Source of the DNA: Theobroma cacao
Taxonomy: Eukaryota; Streptophyta; Magnoliopsida; Malvales; Malvaceae
Direction of reading: 5' to 3'
Length of the DNA: 64,000 nt
Assembly: GCF_000208745.1 (NCBI RefSeq)
Contig: NC_030857.1
Coordinates: 6,993,200 to 7,057,199 of the forward strand
Below, in pieces: positions 1-13,340 of this stretch. Both the position numbers and the translations under genes were made by a program. The notes beneath the pieces were generated by a model, which was given only the letters and a program-made list of their open reading frames with translations, had not been told where the DNA came from and made no database searches. Position 1 is the first letter of the stretch. Each line of letters starts with the position of its first letter.

Positions 1-3
1 GAC

Positions 4-3000
4 CTGGATATCACACCATGACACTCGATAATGAAATTCACACTCTGTTTAACATGATCATCAACAACCTCTCCTCCACCTTGATCCACCCATTCAACAA
101 TTTCAGCTCTCTGGCAGAAGAAATCCAAAGCTTAGAAAATTGAAATAAACACTAGAAAAGTCACCTTTGGAAACTTAGAAAGAGACAGATTCAAAGTAAG
201 AAAACATACCAGAGAAACATGAATACAACATGCTAGAACATTTCAAAGATGGCAGTTAAATACCTAAGAGTACAACAAAACCAAGGGGGTTTTAAATAGT
301 TATCAACTCATTGCTATGAGAAGGTGCCTCTTACTTGAAAGGAGGAGGTTCAGAATTTTTCTAGTTACTGGATTGGGGCATCCCCCATTGACCAAGTGCA
401 AGAGTAAAGTGCCCTTTGTTCCTCCACAGCCTTCTCCAGTCTAAAATTTTGTTTGAGGGACTATAAGGCAATTCCCTACTTCAATTGTGTAATGCAATTG
501 CTTAGCAAAAGAAAATCTCAACAAAGATACCCTTCTATGGGCAAAATCAGTTCTACAGATATCTCAAGAAGAATTGATACAAAGAAAAGCACAGCATACA
601 CATTTTAGCTCACAAAGAGAGTTTGACTCACATAAGATGCCTATATCTACTAAGTTCACACCAGCCCAACAATCTGCAAATCAAGCATATATTTCAAGGC
701 CCAACTCAAATCTAATTCCCTAGCCAACATGATCAACTTGACCAGCTTACTCCCGGAGTCAACACATAAAGTTAAGTCCTCTTCTCTGTAAAGGTGAATG
801 GATTCAGGAGGTTATTTTCTCAAGCATAAACTCTCTTGGAAACCTTTAAGCATGCTGTTGCATACTTATGGTGAGTATTAGTAAGTTTTTTTCTTTTTCC
901 AAAATTTCTAGAGTATATATCTTCTTGAAAGACATATCAACATTTTAAAAATTAGAATCATCTCAAAATTTGCAACCAAAATGTCATGCTAAGGCGCCAT
1001 TATTTTATAGGGAAAAATTCTTACCCTATCTTCAGGAAATGAATTTGAAAAGCAAAATAATTTCCCCTTAAATACAGTTGATGACATCCCATTCTTAAGA
1101 TTTAGGACTATGGAGCCGCAATGCTGCTTCTGCCAACCATTATTGGTACTATTTACTGTAGGAGGTACGCCTTGCTTGGATGATCTTACAGTGGCTTCCA
1201 AAGACTTGTCACCATTCCTGTTGATTTTCGTCTTATCATCTAGATTGTCCCCTAAAAATGATGACATTCCAGTTCCAGAGTTTGCAAGAACCGAGGATTT
1301 ACTTTGATTAGAACTGACCATTCCTATCACCGCTCCTTTGACAGACTGTACAGAATCTGTGCAAGCAAGCATGGTTATAAGTTATACAGCATGAAAATCA
1401 TGAATAACAAAAGCTATTAAGAGCTTACTGATGATAACTGTTAATTCAAACAACCCAAAACAAAATTTTCATCTTTTTATGGTAAAGAAATATCAAAAAT
1501 AACAAAACGCATCCTGCATGAACGTGAATTCAGGAGAAGATACACACACAGACGACCAACGTGATTGACTTCAGAGATTTAGCAACCTTTAGGAAGTAGT
1601 AAGTCATATGCAATGTGCCTCTGTTGAACAGGGATTTCTTTCTTTTGACGATCACAGTCTTCAAGCCAGTTGCTTTTTACCACATGCATGACACCTGAAG
1701 CTGCAAAGCTTCTTACCTCTTTCTTTTCCCTAACAAGCATGTAAAAGAGAAAGCTTTATGCAAATAGGGAAAGATAGTCCACAAAATCAACATGGTCACT
1801 GGATAGCCAATGCAACAAAAGTATCATCACACTGAGCCCACGAGATGTTAAAGCATGGCTTGCAAAGCCTGATATAAATAGAACCCAAAGGAGGAAAATT
1901 CAATGGAGAAAAGAAAAGAAGAAGAAACAAAGAAATAATTTCATAACTTTGTTTGTTAAAAAGAAGAAATACTTACACTTCAGATGGAGTCCCGACAACT
2001 ATATGTGTCAATTTATCATTGCATGACATATACCGGGATCCACCACCTCTACGCACCATCATAACCAGCTTACGCATCTCAGAAGCTTCAAAGCCAACAA
2101 GTGAAATTCTACAGTCTGACAAGTATAGATCATTGTCTTCCGATTCAGAGTCATTGGCAACACAACCATCAAGCTTTGTTTCATTAGAGGGCTGCAAAGT
2201 TGGTGCTTCACCACCATCCTCTTTAACAATGACCTGAGCATCTGATACCATAGAAGGGATGTTCTGCGAGAGAGTAGCTTCAAGATCTGGATCTCCCACT
2301 CCAGTAGGAGGCACGGTGGACAAATTAAATTCACTAATCATTGAGGATGTTGCAGACAAAGAACTTCCTCTAAACTTGTCTTGACTATGCTGTGTTGACA
2401 AGGAACCACTCACACTTTTCTTTGAAGATGAACAGCCACCCTGGACAGGATAGGACTCCTCATTAAGACATGCTACCCACCAGGGACAAAAAGGATTATT
2501 CACGGTCAGATACAATGTCTATAATCAGTGATAATACATGGTTGTACAAATAATGTCGAGGATGTCATGAACTCATGAGTGCTAGAACTTAACATTATTA
2601 ATAACATAAAGCATTACCTCGTCTAGCAATGGATTGGTCAAACCATTTCCGAACTACAATATGAACGTGGCCCCATCTTCGGGCAACTTTATACTTGTCA
2701 CCTTCAGGAGCTTACGGAAAGTCAAGATCACAAATGAATGACATTCAGAAAGCTAAGAATCAATTTTTCCGCACAGAAGTGGCCATGGATGGTTATTCTG
2801 AGATGAGTTCATGATGGAAGTAAAATGCTGATTAAAGACTGAGGTGAAATGCATAAACATCAAACAGATGCAACAAAACTACAAACGGCTTGAAAACTGA
2901 CTAATATTCCTTGAAAAAAATGAGTAGACGGCTTTATGAAATTTGCATAAATAGATCTAATACTGCATTACTGACTTGAGTATGTTGCTCATGTTCTTAT

Positions 3001-4697
3001 AGAGTGGAAACCAAGAATAAGAAACTAATAAAATCAATTCTTATGTCTTAAGGGACAATGTCAAGGATATATCACAAATCAAATGTGTGCACTTCTTGGT
3101 GAGTTCAGCCGAATATTTTCCACCATTTTGTATGATAAGCTTTTCAATCTCCTTTCGCTCATCTGAGAGGTTGAGAATATTAGAATTCAATGATTAAGTT
3201 GACTGTCACAAGCAGGGCCAATAGGTAGCTGACATTACAACCTGCAGGAATTCTGGTAACACAGATAGTCAATCCAGAAAAAGGAAGAACCCTGTATGAC
3301 TCCTGAGGAACAACACGGTGCTCACCCCAGCATTGATATAACCAATGAAGAGTAACAATTGGTTTCTTTAAAACATTTAAAGCCCACTGCACAAATAGAA
3401 AATAATTAGTGATAGTATCTCATAAAGTGATGTACAATCTGTGACTTCTTTGTAATAATAGCTTCTCCAAGAAACTCCAAATATAATCAATCTCAAGTCC
3501 ACAGTCCGATAAACAGGATTTATTCAAACTCAAATTCAGAACATAATGTCCACAAAACTATAAAGGTGTTACTACAATATTCCACAATGAGAAGAGCCAT
3601 TTCCTGTTACCACTTTCAGGTGTGTTTTCAAGCTTTTCCTCCCACATATGTGCAGGGTCCTCCAATATGTGAGCAGACAGGGATATATACCTGTTTACCT
3701 TCTCACCTAACTCAAGTTGGAAAAGATTTTTGAATAATATTATCATAACTGATTCCACTATGATGTATTCTAAGTTCACAAAACCTACTAGCTTTTAAAA
3801 ATATTAAAGCCCTAACAGTGAGCTCTTAAAAGCATCAACCAAGCAATGGATGCACACTTAAACGTGACACATGCAGGCAGGAGAGAGAGGGAGAATTATA
3901 TTTACAAGCACCAAACCTTATACTTTGCAGCTAGAACATTCTTTACAACGACGAAGCTAACATCTAAAGATGCTTTAGTGTGCAATACTCCCCCCATGGC
4001 TGTGACTAATTTTTCAATCTTAACCTGTGACCAATAATCATCATAAGAAACATCAAAATTCGGGTATTAAATAAGTAATTCAACTAGATAAGAGCTTATC
4101 AAAAAATAATCAACTAGATAAGAATCGACTTGTTAACACAAACCCCAGCAATTGCAATACCTTTTCATCCATGTCGAAACCAGATGCTAGTACTTTGAGG
4201 CCGTCCATTGCAAGGCAGCAAGTAAATCCTTGTTTAGGTAAAGCTCTATTTTCTTTTGCACAGGAAAGCACGCATTGAGGACCTGAGGCCAAATCACAAA
4301 AATTTTCACCAATAAATTATCAAGCACCGTAATTTTGAAAAAGTCATTGACAACTCGAAATGCACCTAGCAAATTACAGCCTTTGGCTCTGAGATCCTCA
4401 AATTTCTCCTGCAAAAAAAAAAAAAGAAATCGATTAAATAAAATAAAGACATTTAAAAATAATTTCAAATACTTTGTAAAATGAAAATGGCGGGAAACAA
4501 AAGGAGATTACGTGATCAATGGAAGAGATGACGTGGAAGTCATCGGGGCCATTTCGAGAAGGGTCACAACAGAGGAAGACTTGGGCTCCGCTATCCTTGA
4601 GAACGCCGTGAAGCTTGTCGAATACTTCGGGGGGAACGAGGTTACGTGACATGAACACGCTCGATCCCTTGAACGCCTTTGTCTTCAGCATCATCAT
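4..4697 (-). CDS. MEI1: Multi-BRCT protein, TopBP1/MEI1-like (3' part missing)
   Basis: This is a nuclear BRCT-repeat scaffold of the TopBP1 family. Arabidopsis MEI1 acts in DNA repair during male meiosis. Eleven exons can be joined in frame (high to low): 4512-4697, 4366-4408, 4161-4282, 3917-4024, 3242-3386, 3071-3162, 2618-2711, 1977-2472, 1587-1729, 1025-1356, 4-110. They give about 622 residues, and the gene continues off the left edge after a GT donor at position 3. The protein opens with three consecutive Met codons. BRCT-like units with conserved Trp (HWLYQCW, VRKWFDQS, SNWLEDC) lie roughly at residues 10-90, 100-190, 195-290 and 380-510. A Ser-rich linker follows the third (about 291-380). 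Repeated BRCTs with CTHLI-type strands are seen in the sequence; the MEI1 assignment rests on remembered family similarity and on UBN being next door, as in Arabidopsis. Intron 6 is a U12-type candidate. The UBN stop codon lies 787 bp upstream on the same strand. Confidence 0.88.
2712..3070 (-). other. Candidate U12-type intron with AT-AA ends in the MEI1-like gene
   Basis: On the minus strand the exon ending in Cys-Asp is followed at once by ATATCCTT, the full plant/animal U12 donor consensus. Near the other end, TCTTGAC resembles the U12 branch site (TCCTTRAC), with about 10 nt to the 3' splice site. The next exon must begin GCT-CCT-GAA to keep frame, so the intron would end in AA. An ordinary GT-AG alternative also keeps frame (donor GTGATA five bases earlier, acceptor AG one base later). 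It replaces Cys-Asp-Ala by a single Ser, shortening the BRCT strand/loop. U12 introns with unusual 3' ends are known in plants, but this boundary is inferred. Confidence 0.55.
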
Positions 4698-5484
4698 CTT
4701 CTTCTTCCTTATCTCTTGAATTTTCTTTTACGGTTGGTCTATTAAAGAGAGAGTTGAGCAGAGTTAGGTTTTCTGAGACTGCTGGTCCGTTTGAATTTGG
4801 GGAAGAAAAGAACTTTTGGGAACGGGAGAAGGGAAATGGGAAATGGGAAAAAACGCGGGAAGGGTATGAGTTTATATCATGGGCCGAAATGGATTGTTGG
4901 TTTGCGCTTTGTTTGTTGTTTTGGGTCAACAGGACGCTTACTGGGCCCACCCAAGGTTTGGATCCAGGTCTTTCCCTTTATGATAATCCTTTCCTAGCAA
5001 TCTTCTTCTCCATATTTTAGCAGCGGAAGATAAAAAGAAGAAAAAAACAAGTCTCCCGCACGATCAATGAGATCTTGGAGTTACTCAATTGATTACGTTT
5101 ACAAATGATTTAAATTTTAAAGGCAAAAAGAGAATTTCCGGCGGACAGAGGTGCCAAGAAATCAAGAATTAAAAAAATAAAAATAAAAAAGAGAGTGCCT
5201 GACGTCATGCACATACATTTGCGCAAGAATATTACAGCTTTTTGCTCTCCTATTTAACATGTAACTCTTGAGTGCAAGAGGAAGAACCTTTAATTACAAA
5301 AATTGGTAGCAGATAAGGTGACAAATCAGTTGGTCAGTGAGAAGGAATGAAGCTCACCATAGAGTTAAGCAATAAATCTAAAAGGGTGAGGAGGAGTAGA
5401 GAAGGGAAGAACAAAATAAAAAAGGCACTTATCACACGCATTTTTTTTTTTTATGGTGTGAACTCCTAAATGAACTACATGACG
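4698..5484. promoter_or_regulatory. Spacer: MEI1-like promoter and UBN 3' UTR
   Basis: This stretch holds the upstream region of the MEI1-like gene and the 3' UTR of ubinuclein. Both genes are on the minus strand. Two TGGGCC/TGGGCCCA elements (about 4880 and 4942) match plant site II motifs, which are common in promoters of growth- and cell-cycle-linked genes. The open frames here on the plus strand have no recognisable protein features. A 10-nt A/T run follows at about 5441. No separate gene is seen. Confidence 0.45.
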
Positions 5485-8400
5485 TTAGCTTGACTGTTCG
5501 AAACCTGTAGCAGTTGGCGGAAGGCTTGATTTCGGGGGAAGATTTACAGGCTGCTTCGTGGACTTGTGTCTTTCGTCCCCCTGTTGCAGAGGTAGCTTCT
5601 CTGGACGGAAATGAGTTTCATCCAACTCCATTTCAGGCTTCCTCTTTACCTTTTTCTTTGGCAATGAGCCATCTGCCACCTTCATTTCATCCATGGCATT
5701 GCTTGAGATGCCCTTTAACTTATCCTGTTTTAGTCGGTCCAAACTGGAACCATTTGTTGAGGGACTTGGAGTCCGGACAGCACCTGCTGGTGCACTTGAA
5801 ACTGACTTATTAGTTGAAGGTATAGCATGACTACCAGAATCAGGAGCCAACCTCTCTCGCGAGTGCTGTATCTGAGCACTTGAGGCAGACTCCACTCGAA
5901 CACTCTCCTCCAGTCTTGGTGCCAACATCTTTTTCCTCCTGATTTTCTCCTGATCCTTTGAAAAAAGACATAATTGAAAATGATAAGCAAACAGCAATTG
6001 ACATGAGACAAATCAAAGGAAAGAAGACACATCTTTGTCTATACACAAATGCAAGACTGCCCTAGATGGGAAATGACAATTAATCAAATAGGAGACCCAT
6101 TAACAAATATATCACCAAAAATAGAGAACGTGGGCAAGCAAAACACCCAGCATCCACCTACTATTGGATCATTTGAAACCCTAAGAATAATAACAAACAT
6201 GCGCTAGGTTGCTTTACTCAAGCAGATAACAGAGGTTTTTGTTTGCCAAGCCTAAGGAAGCTTCAAATCTCATAAGTATACCAAAATTGTCAAAGATGGG
6301 TTACATCCAGTCTACAGAAGATACATAATGAATAGACAGAAGCCCTTGAAAACGTAGACCTTAATGTTCAGAAGAATAAATGAAGGTATATACACCAACA
6401 CAAGGGCGAACAGCATAGAAGGGATTTTACATACCTTATGTCTGTTGTACATTGCTCTCCGCCTTTCCTTTGCCCTACAAATTGCACGTTTAATCCCATG
6501 GTTGTCCATCAGACCATTTGGCCACAGCTGTGCAAGCTGACCAGGGAGGGACTCCAAATGTAAGATAATCACGTAACAACAAAAAAAGTAGAAGTATAAT
6601 TAAGCATTAAGAACAATAAAGAATAGCTACATCACTAATAAATCAATATAAAGGGTACATGACCAAAACAAGGGACAAAACCTCTGAGTAAGGTAGAAGC
6701 GGGAAATGAGCTCAAGTACATCACAAGATTAAAGCAAATTATTTGAAAAAGAACAATAATGACAATGTAGGATGAATTCTATGGAATTCTTTTGAGGAAC
6801 AAGAAATTTAAGGCCTGATTTAGTTATACAAGAGAAGATGTAATCCAGACGGGAACTGTACAAGGGAAGAATATAAAAGAACAGCAATGACAAGGGAAGG
6901 ATATAAAAGAGAAATAAGAAAAGACAGAAGAGAGAAGGTGGGAAGAATAGAAAGAGACAGATCAGTCCCAACTCTCATGCACCCTTCTCATCCAATTGGC
7001 AAGACAGTGACCCTATCAAAAACCATCAGGAAACAATAACTGCAGAGACATAGTTGGCCACCTTAATGAACACCTAATGCCAGCAATATGAAGATTTTCA
7101 TTATGACTACAGTAACTGTGGGAGTAGAGAAAGAAATGATAAGTGCTCAACCTCTATGTAAAGCTTTCTGATTTGTGGACCTGAATCTTCATCCAATCCC
7201 TACAACCATTAAACAATAAAAAGCAAGGATAAGATTCACTAAGAAGAGATTTCCCCAACAAAGATGAAATTTTGTCAAAGGAAGGTCATGCAAGGACATA
7301 TAATCACATCAACATAGAGGTCATAAAGATCACAAATCTTGTCCTCCAATGACGTATCCATGCTAAATTTCCTTTTAAGAGCTCTTTCTTCAGTACCAAC
7401 TTCTTGAAAATCATCAGAAGCTCCGGCTTGTTGCTCCAATGCCTGAAAGAAGTTTATGCATATTTCATCAAGAGCAGGAAATTTCCTAACTTCTGTTGAT
7501 AAGATATGGTACTAACTATGAACAAGATGAAAGACCATGATCTTGAATACCAAGATGGAGAGAAGTAAAGAGAATAATAGTCAAGGAATCTACAATGAAG
7601 AAGTATTTAAACTAAACAATCCACACGTAAATAAGGACGGATCCAAAATGAAGTACAACAACATTACGGCAAGAGGGTAAGAAAGGCATATTTTAGCAAA
7701 AGTGCAGGCCTATGTGGAAGGGTGTGGGAAAGAAAATTTTGCCCTTGATCATAAGCAGAACATAATAATGGCTACAATTAATTATAGAGTAAAAAATAAA
7801 AATAAAAAGGGTAAGAGACTCTTCAATCAGGACAAACTAAGAGAGGAAACAGAAAATGAATTAAATTAAAATCAGAATAGCGTGGGGAAGAGAGAGAGAT
7901 AATTAAACAAACCTTTGGCTCAAGAGAAGGAACTTTTGTCTTTATCATCTCAACAACTTCCTTCTTTACCTGTTGAAATCTATCATCTTTTTCTTGCTTT
8001 GCTGACAAACCTGTACTAATCATGATTTTGAGGTTCCTCTGCATCCATAATATTGCCTCAATATTCATAGATATGTAATTTACAAAGACAATTCAAATTG
8101 GTAGAATGACTTTACCATAAGAGAACATGGAGAGCAAACAAGTGGATTTAGTCATGCATAAAAAATAAAAAAGTAAAAAGCCCATATGTTTACATAGATT
8201 TGCCCTGTTTTATTCATTCTTTTACCAGTTGCAAATTTCAAAGCATTAAGATTATAAACCACAGGAATCTCTTCAAAAAGTCAGGAAAAGGTCACATATT
8301 TGACAGCCACCAAACAGTCTTAGAATAGTAGAATTCTAAAAAAAGGCTTAATAATATATATTTGGATTATAACTACAACCAGAAAATGCTCCACGATCTC

Positions 8401-11400
8401 ACAAATTTGATTGCATTATTCAAACCCAAAACATATGCACTGATTTACATTTCAAAGCCACCATAATTGCTCTTAGAATGGTCACAATTAGTCAAATGTA
8501 TGGTGTACCAACTTTTCTTCATTGGACCAAAAGAAACTACATCACATGAATTAAAAGCAAAAGCCATGTCTGTAGAAAAGGGAGATATAACAGAAAGTAA
8601 TTCTAGACTTAAGAGTTCATTGGCATGTTGGCACGCAATCATAACATGATAATATTCCAAGCCCTTTTTCAACGTTATCCAGTAAGAGCAAAAAATTGAA
8701 ATTGCAATTGAAAATTTGTGGGTGTCATACTCATTCATAGACAAGGAAAGATACCTTAAGTGTTCTTAGCTGTATTAAGTGGCCAAGGATACTCATAAGG
8801 CGATTTAGTAACTCCTTAGATACTTTCCCCTGACTTGCCTGCAGCAAATATAAAAATCAAATCAAATCAAATTGAAAAACTTAATCTTTCCCCGAAAGCA
8901 CCATGCTATTGAAACAAATAGCAAGCAGAAAATTAGTTCTTTTACAAGGCATAAGCATTAATGAAAGTCTCATACCGCTAATCTAGCAACTTTAGCAAGC
9001 TTGAATTTTATTTCTCTAGGCAATCTCCTCTTAATACCCTGGGATGAATTATCAGCGTCTTGATTTTCCATTGCAGGTGGCCTTGCTGTGATATTATACA
9101 AAGGAAGGAAAAAAAATTAATTTAAAAGAAAATATTCATAATGAAATTGTTCAAGACACATAAACACTTACATTCTGCAACCATCTTCTCTAGCTCCCTA
9201 ATGGCCTTTTCAAGCATTGAACTTTTGGGCCTAAGAGTAGAACCATCCCTTTTCTGCATGTGTGAAGATTTCTGCATGATATATTACACATTAGAATCAA
9301 AATGAAAACCAATATGATAGCATTAACATCTAATGCAAAATCATTGCTCACCTCTTTCTGGTGGGCAATAATTTTGAACATAGTGTTTACTAATATCTTG
9401 CACTACAGCCAATTGGTTTTAGGCTTGATGCCCATCCTAAATTTACTATCTTGCAGCACATGCACAACACACGCACTCAGAAAGAGAGGGCTATGGGGCC
9501 CTTGAACTTTCCAGGATTTTTTCAGTAGTCCATATAATGTTCAAATGAAATTTGAGGGACTATGACAAGTGAACCGAGAACAGATTCAAATGTCTCTATC
9601 TCTATCTCTAATAAGAAGTACCAGCAATCTTTCCGTCCAAATGGTTGTCATGTAAATCTATGTTAGAGCTTTTTTTACCGTACTACATACACAGTCACCC
9701 ATCAAACTCATAGTGTGTCAGATATTGCAGGTCATCATAACCAGAACCCTGTGTTCATGTCAAAATTCAAGCTACTTTATTCAGCTACTAGTTATACTAA
9801 CAACTTATTAACCTGCCAATGGAAAAATGAGAAATGGAACAAATTATCAAAACAAATTTGAAGAAAAAAAAAACAACTCACCGCTGTATGCATAGCATAT
9901 TTGCCATCAGAAACATTAGTGTCTTGCAGTTCACGGATGCCATTTTTTTCTCTCAGTCGAACTGATAGTTCAAGCTCATCAACATTACCAATTGGTTTTC
10001 CATGTGGGGATTTGGATTGTAAGTAAGCATTTTTATCATGGTATTTCTGATGCAAAACATCATAGGACCCACTTGCATCTTTCAATTTGTTACTGACAAC
10101 ATTTTTTGACTGCAGAACTCCCATCTTTGACTTTTCCGTATCCTTCACATCTGCCAAAGGTACAGAAGTATTACCATTTGAAACTTTCAAATATGAAGAA
10201 GGATCCAATGCTAGTCTTGTTTCAGAAGATTTCTTCTTGGAAGAAATACCAGAAACTGATAGTTGATTCTGAGCTTTTACATCCCCATATTGTTCATTTA
10301 ATGCAGTCAAATTCTGAGAATGATTAGAATTATTCCTCCCAAGAGATGGTTCAGCCCTCCCCGGAGTCATCTTTGCAGCCTTTACATGTTTATTTGACAC
10401 ACGACCATCATCACTCTCACCAGCAGGTTTTGCAGCATCTTTTCTTCGCCTTTTCTTGGGCTGCTGGTTCAGTATAACAAGGGGTTCATTTCTTGAAGAA
10501 AGAAGGGAAAAAAATAAAAGAAATCAGTGAAGAGAAATTAGAAGAAATCAACTAATAATGAACTTTCAACATGAAAAAGCATATAATTTGAGAAGCTAAA
10601 TTAATGATAAATCAAGTACACTAGGTTTACCCACATTGCAATGAGAAAAGAAACATAAAATAAAATATACTATAAGGTTACTTTAGACAACACAAGCGCC
10701 GGGTTCTTGAAAACCACTAGATTGTAGAGAATTAGAGCAGCATTATTCATGATAACAGGAATTAAAGTTAAAACCCTAACTGTGGATCCCAATTTATTTT
10801 GGTCTTCAAGCCAAATTTGTGCCCATTTAAGACAAAATAATCATTAAATTAACCTAGCTTGAACTGATAAAAGATGAATGATGGCTTCTAGTATGTCAGA
10901 GGATACACATGAATAGCCATCTAAACAGAATCATTACTAAAGCTTTGTCACCAACAAATGGAGAAGAAGCAGGAAAGAAACTCACACTCTTTCCAACTTT
11001 CCCCTATTAACAAAGAATCCGTCATGTTTTATTGCTGAATTATCAACTTCAAAATACTCGTCCTGCATAACAAGCAATGAAACAACATTATAAAGCAATA
11101 AAACACATTACCGCTCCTTGTTACAAGAAGAATAGCATCAATATAAATGCTGCAGTACAACCAACATATAAAGGCTAAAAATATAAGTAATCAATCTTAG
11201 TACTAACCAGCTCCGCATCATCAATAAAAGAGTCTTCTGTGTCATATTGATCATCATCTGGAGTTTCATCCAGTTCTTCCTCATCACTGCTATCTTTACC
11301 CTGAAAAAGTTTCACTTAACATTATCACAGACGATTCAAAGTGCATCTCACAACGCAAACAAAATAAAACATAAAAATACCATGTAAAGACGTTCAATCT

Positions 11401-12000
11401 TCTCAATAACAGCACTGAATCGATTTGGAGGAGGTTCATCTTTGGTTTCTTTTTCTGCCGCTTGTCCCTGGATAATGCCAAGCATGATTAAGAATAGCCG
11501 AAAAGGGAAAAAGCAAATTACCAGATTTTCCTGCAGTTTCCCGCAGTTTCTAGGCAGCCAAACAATACTGATACATTCAAATATACCAAAAAATACGAAG
11601 CACAATTTCTTCATAAAAAAACGCCACAAAATGCAAAATCAAGCTTAATGCAAGCATGCATGTAAAATAAATTAATTTTAAAAAATTACGTAACAATGGA
11701 TATTGAAGAAGCGGCTCTTACAGGGGCGATGCGAGACTGCAGGTTAGGGTGGGCATTAGGAGGCGGCTCAGGTGCTGACGTCGCCACCGCAACCATGGCT
11801 GCAGCGGCAGAAGATCCATTGCCCCGGTTGGCGTCTTTGACAAGCTTCTTCCACGAAACATACGTGGTCTCACCTGGCCGGAGCTCAACCGTGAAAACTT
11901 GCCGGTCACCAGCCTTCATTACCTTCGGCGCCACCACTCTCGAGGGCTCACCACCACCACCACTACCGGCTCCTCCGCCACCACCACTCTTATCTTCCAT
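5485..12000 (-). CDS. UBN: Ubinuclein, HIRA-complex subunit (HPC2-related domain)
   Basis: Ubinucleins are the HPC2-like subunits of the nuclear HIRA complex, which deposits histone H3.3 independently of replication. Thirteen exons: 11722-12000, 11381-11467, 11208-11300, 10986-11062, 9882-10491, 9172-9271, 8976-9085, 8755-8838, 7913-8038, 7308-7442, 7152-7199, 6435-6536, 5485-5955. They sum to 2322 nt, or 773 aa. The start is the single ATG at 12000 (MEDKSGG). A Gly-rich start and an Ala/Pro stretch lead into the HPC2-related domain at about residues 118-176, with its acidic core (DSSDEEELDET), TEDSFIDDAELDEYFE and GFFVNRGKLER. A basic patch PKKRRRKDA follows and could be a nuclear signal. 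The second conserved region, about 370-620 (LPREIKFKLAKVARLA, ELLNRLMSILGH, LWPNGLMDNHGIKRAICRAK), is typical of plant ubinucleins. The C-terminus is polar and low in complexity. Exon 4 ends at a strong GTGAGT donor. Arabidopsis has two paralogues (UBN1, UBN2); this window alone cannot show whether this plant has one or two. Confidence 0.92.
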
Positions 12001-13030
12001 CAAGAACTCCGGGTCGGGTCACCCAATTATTATTCCTAGGGTTAATTGAAACGAAAGAATATTCAAGAATCAGTATTAGAAGGCTCTAATTTGAGACCTA
12101 GATTGGGGAATTTGATTGGGAAAGAGAATGAGAAGGGAGTTGCGCGGGATAAAGAAACGTTCCTTTTTTTTTTTTTCAAGGGGGTATTTTTCTTTTTTTT
12201 CTTTTTCTTTTTTGGGTTTATTAAGTGGATTATTAAATATTTTTATTGGTTTTCCGAGTTTAATTTTCTTGCGAATTTCCTTCCCCGAAAAATTTGAAGG
12301 AGGAGACGGGAAGGGAAAGGGTCGGGTTTCATTCAGATGACACGCGAGACTCTGGATCCGTTTAAAATTGACCCCGGTTAAAGCCTCAACCTGTGGTTCC
12401 ATTTTCTAGGACCAGGGCTTTGATTCAAATGGTCCAGATGCGTGGATTAGAGCCTATAGCCACTGCCACTGGCTTGGTTGGGAGGCCATTGAGATTGCGT
12501 GCATTGGTACTGTAAACTTTGATCGTACTTGTGTTATTTTGGTCAAAAACCGAACTTAACTCTTTTGTAAAAATGAAAAAGAAAAATTAAAATTTATCTA
12601 TCATTCTACAAGAACAAAAAACAATGGGTAGAACCCATCACAACATATTCTTTCCCTCACGCATAGACAATGGTGAGTTGGTAATTACCTGCCGTGGAGC
12701 GTAAGCTGCCTAACAACTACTACTGCTACTACTTTAGATGAGGAGAATGTCCATGAACTCTTAACGGCCCATTAGCTGCAGCTGCAGCTGCTGCTTCTAC
12801 TGCTGGTGTTGCTTGTGGAGAAGCAAGAGCTTAGCATCCATGAGCATGAAATGCTTCTTTTGACAGAGACGTTGTCAAGACTCTTTTATCATCTCAAACA
12901 AAGAGACTATAATGCCATATAACATGCAAAGGAATCTGAATTCGAGTCACAGGAATTATATACAAGCCACTATTGCAAGCAGCACCACCTTCGAGCACAC
13001 ATATGTTCATGAGCCTGCAGCACAACAATC
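12001..13030. promoter_or_regulatory. UBN upstream region and non-coding spacer
   Basis: The first 400 bases upstream of ubinuclein carry long T-rich runs (12163-12215 on the plus strand) that would be A/G-rich leader sequence on the minus strand. From 12650 to 12860 there is a CTG/GCT-rich patch (GCAGCTGCAGCTGC) with no long frame. Nothing here supports a gene. Confidence 0.35.
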
Positions 13031-13036
13031 AACAGA

Positions 13037-13093
13037 TGACTCACGCTCAACAAAGAATGCAGATGACACGAGCTCAACGCAGAATGCAGATGA
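13037..13093 (+). repeat. 27-bp tandem repeat, two units
   Basis: Two imperfect 27-bp units starting TGAC and containing CTCAACA/GC, AGAATGCAGA are followed by the start of a third (TGACATTCC). They lie just upstream of the copia primer-binding site and may belong to the decayed LTR. Confidence 0.6.
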
Positions 13094-13340
13094 CATTCCA
13101 ACTATATATGACGGCAGAAGAAGCACGAAATGATTTTTAAACAACAAGAAAGATTCAAAGACAATGGACATACACAACAAAATCGTCAGGTGTGCAATAG
13201 TTGAGCTGAAAATTAAGGAAGTACTATTATATAAACGGAAGCGAAGAATCAGTTCTACACTCAATCGAATAAGAACATATACATAACTTCTTTACACTGT
13301 CTTCTTATTCCTTTCTTTTCTTTTCTGCTTCTTTTCCAAC

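Noticed and set aside
4679..5020. Plus-strand frame of 113 codons opposite the MEI1-like start
   Set aside because: It overlaps the first exon and promoter of a well-supported minus-strand gene, is Ser/Phe-rich shadow sequence and has no family features.
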